From Acanthaster planci (Eukaryota > Echinodermata > Asteroidea > Valvatida > Acanthasteridae), in assembly GCF_001949145.1 (NCBI RefSeq), contig NW_019091386.1, positions 863,135 to 927,134 on the forward strand: a stretch of 64,000 nucleotides of DNA, in the 5' to 3' direction. Numbering within the stretch: the stretch's first letter is position 1; every line of letters begins with the position of its first letter. Below are positions 1 through 12,800 of this stretch, in pieces. The translations under genes and the position numbers were made by a program. A model generated the notes under the pieces. That model was given only the letters and a program-made list of their open reading frames with translations, made no database searches and was not told the DNA's origin.

Positions 1-3000
1 TGAATTATGTATAGCATAGTTAATCCGGAATTTGACAGCAAATGGGAAAAAAGCCCCTTGCATTGATGAACAGTTGCCTGTGACGCGATACCTTGTTTGC
101 AGGAGTGGTTTGGTGAGCACTTGAGCCTGTGTAATTTCTCGCAAAGATTATCACGGCTTCTCTCGAATCCACACCATAAAGAATTGCTACATGTGTTTGC
201 TCCCTGCCAAACGGTTCTCTGTTGTGTTGGCTGTTGACTTTCTCCAGTTTATCCTCCCCGCTGCTGGGAACTGTCAGCCTTTGATGGAAAGACTATTTTG
301 TCACATGTACGCACGCAGGCTGTGCACCCCTCAGTAGGTAATCCTTGGGGCTACCGAAGTAAAGCCCTCCTGAATGAGTTTCCAGATTCACTGTTATGGA
401 GATACTCGGTCGGGGACCCCTTGAGCAACTCGGGGAGTGTGTAGCTGCCGGCGCTCGCAGGTGTGGCAATGCATCAAGTGCTGCAGTCACCAGGGAGACT
501 TCATCTACTGCTCTGCTGCAAGGGGGGCCCGCCAGGCCAGGAGCAAGCCATTTCGGGGGCGAGCGATCAAGAGGTGAGATCCTGAAGGATTGCCGGGATG
601 CGAGACCTTGCTCCCGATCCCCATCCACCAAAAAAAAAAGGGGGGGAGGAACCTGACTTGTTCTGTGTAGGCTGCTTGTGTGTCTGGCGAGCAAGCCTCC
701 TCTGGTTTTGTTTGCACAAATTTGTTCCGTTATTGGCAATTTCCGGTTTTGGGGTTGGGCATGATGGCTTCATAACGATTTCCCGCGGATGTTTATTGCC
801 AGTACTGTCAAGCGCTCCTCAAGTTTCCATTGAAAACATACATGACCCAGTTTCAGTTTGGATATGATACAGTACAGTGTGGGATTTCATCAGCAAACTC
901 TGTAGTTGGGTCAGTTCCGTAACGACCTGAAAAAATAAATATGTCACTGGCTCAGTGTGCACAAATTAAATCAAATCGGGAGCTAGTTGTGCATAGTCAG
1001 TCCGTTCCTGACATGGTGAGCTCTTGTTGTGATTGACAATACTGCTGCCGTCGTTGTCTGCGTCCAGCTGTGGAGCCTTCATCTATAGGGTGCAGAAAAT
1101 TTGGACCACCGAACCAGTCTTTGCTTATAGATATCGATACAGCCTCCCGGCTCCAATCGCTTGTCATGGGGGCATTTTAACTAGCTGCACAGACCCAATA
1201 ATTGGAGGCGTGAGTGTGCAGAATACGGCGTCTAGCCATCTAGGGATTTTGTTTGTTGGTTCAATTCAGTATCTGTTTGCCACTTAATAAGGGTAGCCAT
1301 CTCTTTTCAAAATTCTTGTCTGCGGGTGAAAAAAAATGATAAGACTTAAAAAAAAAGAACCACTTTATCAACAATAATCTCAAATATTGAACTTGTTGCT
1401 ATGCATATCACCAGTGGAACTAGTCACAACAACCTTTTTCAAATCCAGTTGCCATGCAGGAATGCTACTCTTTGGATACAACACCTCTGCACTTTGCCTC
1501 CCAAGCCCAACCCAGTACTCCAACTCACTCAACTGTAGTCCACAAGACAACCCTCTGTAACCCTAAACTCATACAAACCCTGCACCCCCCCCCTTTTCAA
1601 CATTTTGCCCACCAGCCCACTGTCCTCCTCCTCCACAAGGGCATCGCCCATACCCGTTACACTTTAGCCACCCAAAACCTAAGCCCGTTGCTGCAACTTT
1701 CCCTGCTCATGTCATCCACTTCCCCATCTTTGATACCACAACCATTCATATACTGTCCCCACTCTTCAACTGTTTCCCCTGCCAGCCCCATAACGCATAC
1801 GAGCACTGTGTCCTCGCTGCCCCCCATCCCTCCACGCACCTGTGGTGCGCCCCTGTGGTGCCAGCCCCTCCCACCCACCAGCTGTTGTACATGTAAGTCA
1901 GCCCTGGGCTGGGGTTAATAGGCACCACCCTGGAGACTCATCTGGCTGAGAGGCCTATCATTCTCCCTGGGTACCTGCAAGGGATTTGGGTAACAGTCAC
2001 ACCTTCACACCTGGGAGTATTTTCATGCCACTGTCGAGCAGTTATCCCAATCTAGTCAAAATACGAGTAAAGTCTTCAGCTGTGCACATTGACAAACCTA
2101 TTCGCCAACTAAAAGTGCTTTGCAAATTGTAATGATGTGAGAAAAAAAATGGATCTCTTCATTTGCGTGCACATTCTAGCTTTACACAGTTAACAGATTT
2201 TTGGGAGGCTGAATTAAAGAGAACCTCACCCAATCTTGTCCATGGGCTTCTGTTTTACTTCACCCAGGACTTTAACTAAAGCCCCTTGAATGATCCAATC
2301 CTGAGAATACATGTCATTGGTAACATGCGCTTTGGTGCAATTTGGAGAATTCAAGAAGGTTCCGGAGAAACTTGTAAACTTCAAGTTTAAAAATAAATGA
2401 GCGACAGTCTTGAAGCTACATCTTGCACCTACGCTGCCTGGATCACCAAGTCATACTGTTGATCTTAGTTGTTAGACAGAGAAAGTCGACTATACTGGCA
2501 CACACCGTAACACTATCTTTAAATTGCTTAATTAACAAGAATATGCTCAAGAAATCTATTTGAAAAGAAGCTGAAGGGATGTTTCTGTCAAAGACTTGCT
2601 TATTTCCACAGACAAGATGGTGATTAGATGGATATGTACTTTGGAATGCATCTACATTGTAATATTTTTTTTCTTGGCACTGTTGTCTGCCATGGCATTG
2701 GGATCTATGCCATTTTCTAGCAAGCCTTTAGATCTTGTATCTTAGTACCGGTAGGTACCGCTGCTAGTCACTCAACCATTGCGCTTTCTCTGTTACCATA
2801 GCAAGGGATGCAGTAAACCTGAAGGGAAAGTGCCTTGCCTTCCTTGAAGATGCGCTCATCCACAGATTAAAGTACCAGTAATAAAATAAATCGTGTCTTG
2901 GGTTGTCTCCCAAGCCTGCAGACAACTTAAAGGAAGTGACACTCTGCCACTGGGAACCTTTAAATCCCACATTGCGTCCTTCCCCCGTGGCCCCTGGGAA

Positions 3001-6000
3001 TGTTGCAAACATGAAGAGTCTAGCTTGCATGTAACAACATACCAAGCTATCTGTCAGTGTCTCAATTTACTGCCTATCGACTTGGGGGTGCACTGGAGGT
3101 GGCTGGCCCAGTTTCTGCAACATTGTTTAGGATGATGCTTGAACAGGAGGCCTCAAGGTTCCTTGCCTCATAAACTTCTTCATTGGGCATCTTTTTATAG
3201 CCCAAACCCTGGGCCACAGACATACCCTTTTTTTTTTTTGGTCAATCTCAGGAATTCAGGTACGGTATCATGTATAGGGGCAGTTGTTGGTATTAAAGGC
3301 GCCCTTTCTCTATGGCAAAAATTACCTTTTTTCACAGAGGTGTGACATGTCCAGTAACCTCACCTCCTTAATTAAAAGGAGGTGAGGATCTGCACCTGTA
3401 GGCTTTGAAGACCGCTATTGCTGAAAGGTGTGAAATTGTTTACAAGGAATTATGTTGCTAGATGCAACAGGTGTTGGTGAGTGATCCAAGGTCCGATTGT
3501 GTTATTTTAAACAGGGATGGGACAGAGAAAGACTTCAAACGTCATCCTTTTCTAGCAATTGGACCCCCCCATTTGTCTGTGCATGGATGCAGTGTAATAG
3601 AACAGGGTACTTCCACATCTCTGTTAACATCAGTCGGGACTTTGTATAGTCCCCCGCCGAACATTCTGCAAGGCTACTCGCATTGCCTTTGCCCTTTTCA
3701 AACCAGAAACTTCTTGCCTGCCAGCTCTCCACAGTGAGGCAACAGAGGGAGTGCGGAATTTAAACAGTTGTCCCCCCCCCTGCCGCCCCTCCAACTACTC
3801 AAGACTGGCCGCCTAATTGAGACACATTTGAGTCCGCGCCATAAACTCACCCCTCGCCCCCAGCAGTAAATATGAAACAAACAACCTGTCCAAGAGCCGT
3901 CAACTGATAAGACGCATCTGAAAATTATTGGGGAGGGCCCCCCTCGAAGACACTCTCATCTCCTACTTTGAATTTCACAAAGTTTAAAAACAGTCCATAA
4001 ATTTCCAAAGGAGCGCCCATCAGTAAACATTTTGCCAGGCGTGCCAATTACAAACCGATCATAAAACTGAGCAGTCTCCCCAAAAAACAGGGTGTCTCGT
4101 CAGCCGTCGTCACTTTTTTTCATTCTTTCACTGAGCACATTCTTACAAATGCGCCGCTACCTCAAATAATTGAGGTAGGTTATAGAGAAAGATGACTGAC
4201 TTTCTTGGTTTATTTTTTCATATTTTTGAAAGTTTGGAGAAGCTGAGATTTTGCCCAAAATGTAGTGTGAGATTTTAAAAAGTCCTACCCTCCAAAATGC
4301 GTCTGGTTTGTCTGTCGTAAGCGTCTTGGAAATCTTTCAAAACATTCATTTTCTGGGTCTATCATTAAAATAGAACTCATGTGTTTGACACCCCCGCTCG
4401 TCACTGGTTGCGCAAACCAGAGGGTCGTCTCTTGTGGCGAAATATTGGCTCGATACAGACAGTCTCTCTGGCATAGTCAAGTTCTCGAGAGCGGTACAAA
4501 TTTGAGGCTGAAAAGAGCGTACTAATGTATTTTTTCGTTTGGAAAGAAACAACCATTTCCAGGAAGGTTTTCACCCCCCTCCCCTTCCGGCCGGGGTAGT
4601 GTACTGTGCTGTGCTGTGTGAGGAATTTTTGGTGGGGTGCTTGGACCATTTGTCACAGTTTGTGTCAGTCAGTGTTGGAAGAAATGCACTCTTGAGCACC
4701 CTTGATTATTTACACAATTTGTAGCCAGGCCGAACAGTCCTTGAGCGCCAAGTGACATTTTTCAGAAGCTAGGGATGAAAGGGGGAGGGGCTTGGAAAGA
4801 ATTCAGGGGAAAAAGAGACCTGGCTCTTCTTACGAAGAAGAAAGATGGGGCTGTGAAGCTGTCTGATATGTGTGCTGCTAAAAGAATTCAACAAACACAT
4901 CCGTCCTTCACGGCACTAGAAGCCATGTTTTAAAAAGGGTCTGTCGTTGTTTACACCGTAAAACCACTTTTTTTACCTTTGAGTCAGCTGTTAAAAGACT
5001 GAGGTTGGTTTGTTTACATCTAGCGGTCAGCGACAATACCCAGAATGGCATGTTTTACTCAGAATTTCAACCCGGGGATAAATTTGCTTTCATTTTATTG
5101 TGTTTGAACTGTGGTATATGGAGGGCTTGTCAGGACAGGGTTAAAAGTTCACATCCCAGGGCGGGGACTATGTGTGGCAGTTACCAGACCTCATTAGGAA
5201 ACTGGGATTATGGTTTTTAATCAAACCGACTCAGTAAGTGTACACAACATTGTTGACACAACAATTGAGAAGTCTAGTTCCCTGCCCCAATAAATTATGC
5301 AATTAGGACTGATACCACAGGGCTTATCCATGGAGCTAAAATCGGGTCAGTGTACCGAGCAGGGGGAACCCATAGTTCATCGTTCCACATCCGAGTGCCC
5401 AGAGACCCACTCAACAACGTCCACGAACTCCTTTGGAATCGGCACTTGAGTTGAATAATCAAAGCAGCCGATCTTCTCGTTAATTTTGCAGTTTTTGGAT
5501 CAGCAGCACTCCCCCAGTTGTAACAAATGCGAAACAAAATAGCAGAAATAAGCAGGATTTTGTCAAAAGCAAACTCTTTTTTCAACTTTTGCAGTGCCAG
5601 AAGACAACAAAGTTGCCACATGGATGTCATGACAACTTCATATTCTCTACAACCTTGCTTTGTGGACTACAATAGATGTATCTAATTTCAAACAATGCTG
5701 GAGATTCTTGTCGCTATTATTCAAATCAAATCTTTAATTTTACACTTTCAATACTGGTCTTTTCTGAGGGTTTTTGTTGGGGGCATGGGATAGAGATTGT
5801 GTATTGTGGGTTATCTCTTAGTGCTTGCTAATGACACCCCACGAGTGAAAAATTGTTTCCGGTTGCTGCGGCTTCATCGTCGGCTTTGCCAAGCACAGTC
5901 CTCAAGTGCGACAGGGTGAAAAAACAAAGCATGTGTTTGTTTTATGGACTTAAAGCATCCCTGTACTAGTTCTATCACTTCAAAGTTCAAGACCGCATCG

Positions 6001-9000
6001 GGCACCACTTGATGGGAAATGCGGTTCAGCCCATCAGAGATTGACGACTGTTTCTCACCTCTGGGAAAAAAAAAACACCGGAATGAATAGATCGTTTCAA
6101 GTTGACACTTGCCGCCCTAGATCATTCTCATGACCTGTTTTATTTTATGGAGCTGCAGAGACCCAAATGTTCCTGTGCTCTCAAAGGATGCTAGATCCGA
6201 AACACAAAGTGTTGTGTGTAAAAAATTTCTCTTATTTGGGGGTGGGTAGTAAACGCGTTACCTTCAGTGGTAAGGCCCTGGAATTATAATAGGAACCAGT
6301 GTTCAAGTTTACATGTACATCGTTCATGCACCGAGTGAATTGCCAAAAATGTGCACAACATAGTTTATGTGACCTTTGGCACTGAAATATTAACCGCTTC
6401 TGCACACTTGGGGACTAGGGACCTCTGCAACAAATGTGTACGGAATATGGGGACACCGCATAGGGCCCGTGATTTTTTTTCTCCACACGAATATGTCCAT
6501 TTGGTGCTTGACGAGATTATCCCGAATTCTGTGTCGGCTGCGACAGCAGTTACGGCAAACCTGTCTGCCATTTATCTTGAGATGATTTGTAGTGGACGGC
6601 GACCGATCAAACAGTTTGTGTTGAATAACTGTTTTTTTGCCAAATCTACGAGCAAAGACACCAAGAGCCATGTAGCAAGAACGTACCACTTCTGTACATA
6701 CTCTTTTCCCATGTACAGTAGGTCTGATATTCTGTATCCTCTTGTGACACCCATCAACCTTGAAAATTGAATCCTCATTCAAAGTGGCTTTCTTCAAAGT
6801 GACAGTCTGTTTCATCGGTCTTGAACAAAATTAAAACAAACTTCTACCTTTCCGGGTTGTCAAGTACGATATGTACCAGTGTGTCGCCTTCCAAAATGAC
6901 TTAATTAGCAGTGTTCATTTTACTCATGGTTCCATTGATTGAGTAGCTCCTCATTCCTTGTTTTGATTAACTTGTTTCAATTTTAGCGTCTGCCACATTT
7001 CCCTATATCTTCTTGTTTTTTTTTTCTTTGGATCTCATTTTATGATCCATATCAGCTGCCAATATTGGCATTTCGGATGGAGTCATTTGTTGCTATAAGC
7101 TAGCCACCTGTTATCCCACCCCTGCCTGCCTATCTGGACTTAATTGTATTCACCTTATCTCAAGTAATATTCACATTTTGATCAATATGTCTGGGGAGGA
7201 CGAGTTATTGGTCCATGCATCCTCAGCCAGGGAAGATGACATTGACGTCTCATGTCTGTTTCCATGTTATATTGATCGATACTTTTCTGAGAATGTATTT
7301 ACATTTTTGGTGCTTGTATGAGAGGGCTCCGTAGATGTCGTTCTGCCGCTAAATTCCGGATGTTCTTCAAATTCAGATTACCCACAGGCTTTCACAGTGC
7401 TTTCAAATTTCCAGTCAAGAAGAAAGTTACAGATTGATTAAAGCACTCAAAATTGTGAACATTAAAAACAGTTGGACCTTCTGTAGTTGGGACTCATATC
7501 ATACAGAAGTCAGGTGGTACTGGTAGTGAATGAGAACAGTTTTAAAACATTGCAATAACACTACCCCCTTTTTTAAAGCGTAGGTGGGGCACATCATGTC
7601 AGCAGGGCTGGACGCGGGTTCTAGTCGGTCATAAATGTCACACTGGCAAAAGAACAATCAAAGTGTTGTAAAATCCACCCATAAAATCGTCAACAAGGCC
7701 TGAGTGCCACAAAACGGCTCACTGGAAAAGAAGAATTTCCTTGAATATGCCAACAGGATTTTTTTAAAAAATCATACCTGATGTATAAATTTTTACCAAC
7801 CTTGCATCCCAGCCCTGTCAGCCCAGTGCACTGACCTCCCTATTAACAAGGCTTATACAGTTTGATATCAGCATTTTTTGAGCAATTTAAATTCCTGCTG
7901 ATTAACGGGTGAGCCCCAAAGGGATGGTGTTCCCTCAGGGTAGGCCAATGAAAGAGGTATTTATCCCCTCAGAAAGTGACAGTCTGGAATGTTCACCAGT
8001 ATCACCTTGGTTTTGTGGAGGGGAGGAGGGGATAATCAAGAGGTCATTTTGTGCCTGTGTAGAACCAGTCAACAGATAGCAACCAAGTGTCAAATAATTA
8101 GGGCACCTGTGTGGTAAAAGATACAGAGAATTCAACCCCCTAGTTGTGGATTTTGAAGACGTGCCCGAGACTTGACCTTATCTACTGGCTTCCCTGTATG
8201 CTCTCGAAAAAGCCACTGACTTCTTCATAAAGACAAATGCTGAAGTGTTCCGAAGGACTGGGCCGAGCAAGACTTTTTTAAATGGATGGTGTAGTGGGCA
8301 CAGGCAGAGAATACAACACACGATTCTTCATGTTTGAATTCGAAAGAAAGGAGAATTGGAGATTTTTGGACCATTTCCTTGGCACAGTCAAAGCAAACCT
8401 TGGCAAACCATGCAGCCTGCAATGGACGTCCAAGTAGCTGAGCATTTTATTTACTTTCTGCTTAAATGTTATCACACTGAAAAGACTCACACACCCCAGA
8501 AGGCATCGACCTGGCAAACGCATATCAGCATAAATATCCACTGTATATATTTCCTCTCTCAGTTCTTCGGTATACAGCGTCATTGTCGAGTGGGTCCTTT
8601 TTTTATTGACAGACACTTGAAGGGAACCAGTCAGACCCTTTTGTCCAATTTCACGGCTGCTTCCTTGCGCAAACAAGGCAGTTCATTGAAATTCTTTCCC
8701 CCCAAAAAAGGTATCCATTTACTTCCCCGCCCGTAGAATCCATTTATCCGTTATCGGATTCATGCTTGAGAGGAAGTAGAAGACCCTGACTAGTTTTGTT
8801 CTCCCCTTCATCCTCGTTCCGTCCTCGTTGTGGTTGCTAATAAACTGCGATGGTTTTGGGGGGTAAACAGTGAGGGATGATTTACAGCAGTGGGCATTGC
8901 TTTTGTCCACCTTTTGACCGGACAAAGGGTGAACGGCCAATACTCTCTCGACAAAGTGATTTTGTACAAGAAAAAAAAATCCTCCAGTTTTTGTCCCCTC

Positions 9001-9794
9001 ATTAGTGAGCAGCCTTTCATACTGACTATCCAGAAATTCATGTCAGCCTCCTAAATCTTGCCCGAGTTTCATAAATCTTGTCACCAGATTATTTCTTGTC
9101 ATGTTTTGTTGATCTGAGTCATTTTTTGCAGTATCATAGTGCGTATGCCCCCTTGTGAAATGCAGGGTCTCGGACAATAAATCTTCTGAAAACAGTGCGG
9201 AGATTCGCTTACAGTTTCTGTGAATTGTTTTCTCTCCGCACGGAGAACGTGCTACACAGGGGTGTATTGTTTTCCGTGAGGCGTTTCATGACGGTGCTGA
9301 ATCGCAAATGTGACCGTAGAAGCGGGGTTTCCGCCCGTTTGTTGTGTCACAAAGCAATGCCGAGTTAACATGTTTGCCAAGGTGTAAAACGATCCGTTGC
9401 CAGCGAGCCGTTGGAGGAGGGTCTGCCGAGTCCATCATGAGATGACTCACTCGCCGGTCGTTGGGCCCCCTGCTAATGGACAACGCATGCGGACAAGGCT
9501 TAACATTCTAGGACTATGTGACTTGACTTTCCAATAGTCTCCACTTAACCAATTCCATTCACCTCAGGGCCATGACGTCCATCCAGACTTTGCTGTGAAC
9601 TCTTCAGCAGAGGTGAAGCAGCTCGGATTACAAACAGCTCACATCACAAGCTGTTGTGAAACTCAAAAAACATTAACAGTACCCTGACTCTACAAATACC
9701 TAGTCCAGGCTCACTGCAGGCAGTGTACCTGGCCTTTTTTTCTCAAACTTTGCCAGTAAACTGTATTTCTTTTGCCTTCTTTGTTTTCTTTCAG
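1..9794. other. slit upstream intron sequence; no exon recognised
   Basis: This stretch precedes the D2 LRR1 exon. I looked for an LRR N-cap (CPxxCxC...VDC), further LRR exons and other coding signal on both strands and saw none that hold up. Visible features are homopolymer runs (for example A and G at 630-646, T at 3229-3239), a pyrimidine-rich stretch around 1480-1880, and overlapping but unconvincing ORFs on both strands at 6351-6815. Most likely all or nearly all intron. Confidence 0.6.
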
Positions 9795-9866
9795 TCGACT
9801 GGAACAGAATCAGATTCGGTCCATTCCATCCAGGGCCTTCACACAGTACAAGAAGCTGAAGAGAAT
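9795..9866 (+). CDS. slit: slit exon: D2 LRR1
   Basis: A 72-nt exon between TTTCAG and GTGAGT. It encodes [20 protein letters not shown] and onward, one complete LRR. It aligns with the first LRR of the second domain of vertebrate SLITs, which has RLEQNTIKVIP at the same place. It enters after two bases of a codon and leaves two bases (AT) to be completed by the next exon. D2 carries the Robo-binding concave face. The exon carrying the D2 N-terminal cysteine cap must lie upstream of the window or was missed. Confidence 0.93.
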
Positions 9867-12800
9867 GTGAGTCTCATCGGAGAAACTGCTGGGATTGGAC
9901 GAAATCAAGGATATTTTCCATCTGCCGTTTAGACCAGATTGGCCCATTTTCGGAAGGACAAAAAGTTTCTCAACTTCCTTCATTTCTTCGTTAGTTTTAG
10001 ACATTTTTGAAAGTGATCGAAGTAGTGTTTCCAAAGATGAAGGAGTATCCATGCTCACAAAGACAAAAATTAAAGGACATTTGCTGAAAACCTCCCCCTC
10101 CCAGGTTTGCCTGAGTCTGGCCCCGTTGGTCGGAATGGGATCAACTAGGTTAGAGTGGGAAAGAAGTTGAAAAAGCCTGACCGAAACAAAGCCATGCATT
10201 TTAAACTTAACCTTATGTCCACCCCACAGTGACGTTCTCAATTCGTTCATTTACCTTTTATCTCTCTCCTGCTGCAGAGATCTGAGCAACAACATGATTG
10301 AGACCATCGCCGACGATGCCTTCACCGGTCTGAGGTCCCTCTCTTCGCTGTAAGTATCAACGACTTCTAATATTTGCGGGCAAACAGTCACACGGGAACA
10401 CCTCACAGTTCAAGGACACTGGTGATCTCACAAGGACAAGGCCACGTGGTCATCTCTTGCGGTCAGGAAATTTGAGTCCTGCGTATTGGATGATATCCCT
10501 CTACATTGAGAATTTGAATTTCCCAGTGAAACCTGCCTGCGCCGGCACTGGCCGTGGGAATCACACTGTCCCCCAACCCCCCAAAACCTCAATCACCTTC
10601 CCACAATCTCCGGATACCACCCCACATTGTAAACATGTCAAACCACATAACTGGGTGACATGCCTTTTGGGGGGGGTGGGTTGGTGAGTTGCATGGTATT
10701 CTGAATGTGCCTACCTCAAACCTGAAGGCCACATGGGCATTCCAGTCTTTCCTATACAAACAGACAGTACCTGGAATCAAAAGGGATGTGCAACACTGTA
10801 TTAAGTACTGCACATAAGACTTTATGGTGTCAGGTAGGACCACTCACGCTTTCAAAGCTCAGGTGTGCAGTGCAGGTTACAATGTGTCATCAGGTTGACT
10901 GTAAGGGCAGATCCAAGGGGGTATTTGGGACATCCTCCCCCCCAAAGAGAGAAGTTCCCCCCAATTTTTCTGGAAGAATACAATCAGAGAGAGGCATTTT
11001 TGTTGGTCTCTTTCATATCCCTTCCTTCCAAAAGTGTATTAAACAAGCCCCCCCAAATGAAGTCCCGCCCGTAGTCCCACCCCGCAGAAACACCATAAAG
11101 GTTACGTGAAAAGATCTCCAACTCCCCCAAAAGTTTAGCCCTCAGACAATGAGGTTTTTAGCACCTTTCATGCATTGTCATTCAAACATACCAACGGGTC
11201 TGGATTTCCAAGATTATTCAACCCTGGTCCTGACCAGCTTGCAAATTGTTTCCAAAGTAGTTGATCCACTCCCTCCTCCCCTCCCCCACATCCAGCCTCC
11301 TGGGTTTACTGCTCTTATTGTACCGTGATGTCAGACACAAATTTGTACACGGAAAAACCTGGTAGTTCAAATGGACAAAAAAGAGTTGTGAATCGTTCAT
11401 TGCTTATATCTGCTGCGACTTCAGTAGGAGTGGCGTTCAGCTCTAGACTATTTCGGGGCAACTTCAGTCCAGTGTGCATCTGCGGACATGCCTGGGTTGG
11501 GACCAGCTTGCTCAAAGCTCACCAAGGGTACCACCGAGTGCCGTAGTGACCCGTTGTTCCCCGTCTGATCCCAGGGAGGTGTTTGGAGATCACAGCGTTC
11601 AGCTCCTTGAGTTCCTTTCTCAGTGCCCACATTGCGGCTGAGATCAGTTACAACTTATACAAGGCTACATGCCATTGTGAAGTCACTTGATTTCTCTTAC
11701 TTCATAACACTCTATGCCCCCACAACTTAATCCCACATCAGGTGAAATGCTTTTATTCTTACGGTGCCAGATTATTGCTTTAAATCCCATTGATTTGACG
11801 TTGCTTGATTTCTCCGTATCAATGGCAAGAAACCCTCTCACAGGTCACATCATGCGTCACTAGAGTTAATGGACAGTTTGAGGCCAAAGGTTTCCTCGAA
11901 AGTTCAGGATTAGTTATAAAAGAAGATACAGTAAGGCTATTAAATGGCACTTTAAAGAACTCAATCTCGTTGAATTTCCTTCTTAGTAGTAATTTGTTAT
12001 TCATGAATTTAAGGGGCAAGTTTGGGTATCAGATCAGGAAAAAAAAAAACACCAGAAATAATTTTCTCAAATATTAATCTGCTGCAATATCAAGTTATGA
12101 TCGCAACGTGAATGTGAAGTCTGAGAATTTAAAAATGGACGGGAGCATTTGATTCCTTTGGTATTTTCACCATTCCAACCTAAGTCCTCCCGTCCAATCT
12201 CGGGGGGGGGGGGAAATATAGGTTTGCACTCCTCAATTAAGGCATGACCGACCATTGACAGTGAGCCCAGCCTGTGTGCACAGACTTCTGTCTCTCTGTC
12301 TCATACCTGGTGCCAGCTCGTTAAACCCCAAGGTCGCTTCTCTATCAAATTTTCAGCTGACATTTACCTTACTGGCCCCCCGTCCTTTTCTTTGTGCCTG
12401 TGGGCTGTTCAACATAATTGATTCGCTTCGGTTTCTCGAAAGCTTTGTCCGTCCGGCAGTCTGCAATATTCATTTAGCTAATTAAGATCACAACAAATCA
12501 ATATTGTAGAGGGAGAAACTAATTGGCGGTGTGGTAGGAGCAGATAATAAGCAGTCAGTCGGAGGAGGCTACAAAAGGTGGGGGGCGGTGGGCTTATTGT
12601 GCCGCATTTGACCTTCGGGAGTTTTTTCCCCGGAGCCCACAGATACCCACATGTAGGTGTAACTGGTCTTTTTTTTTGGGGGGGGAGAGTGCCGTTGTCC
12701 TCCGTGCATAATCTAAACCCTGTCCTGATACATCAGACACTAAACGAGACAGTTTTTTCAATACAGATCAGTGAGCTGGGCATAACCAAGGCGCAAAAAC

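Noticed and set aside
461-573. GC-rich stretch with a cysteine-bearing frame between CGCAG and GTGAGA, phase-compatible with the first slit exon
   Set aside because: The translation (VWQCIKCCSHQGDFIYC and onward) does not match an LRR N-cap or any slit part, and the acceptor has no pyrimidine tract.
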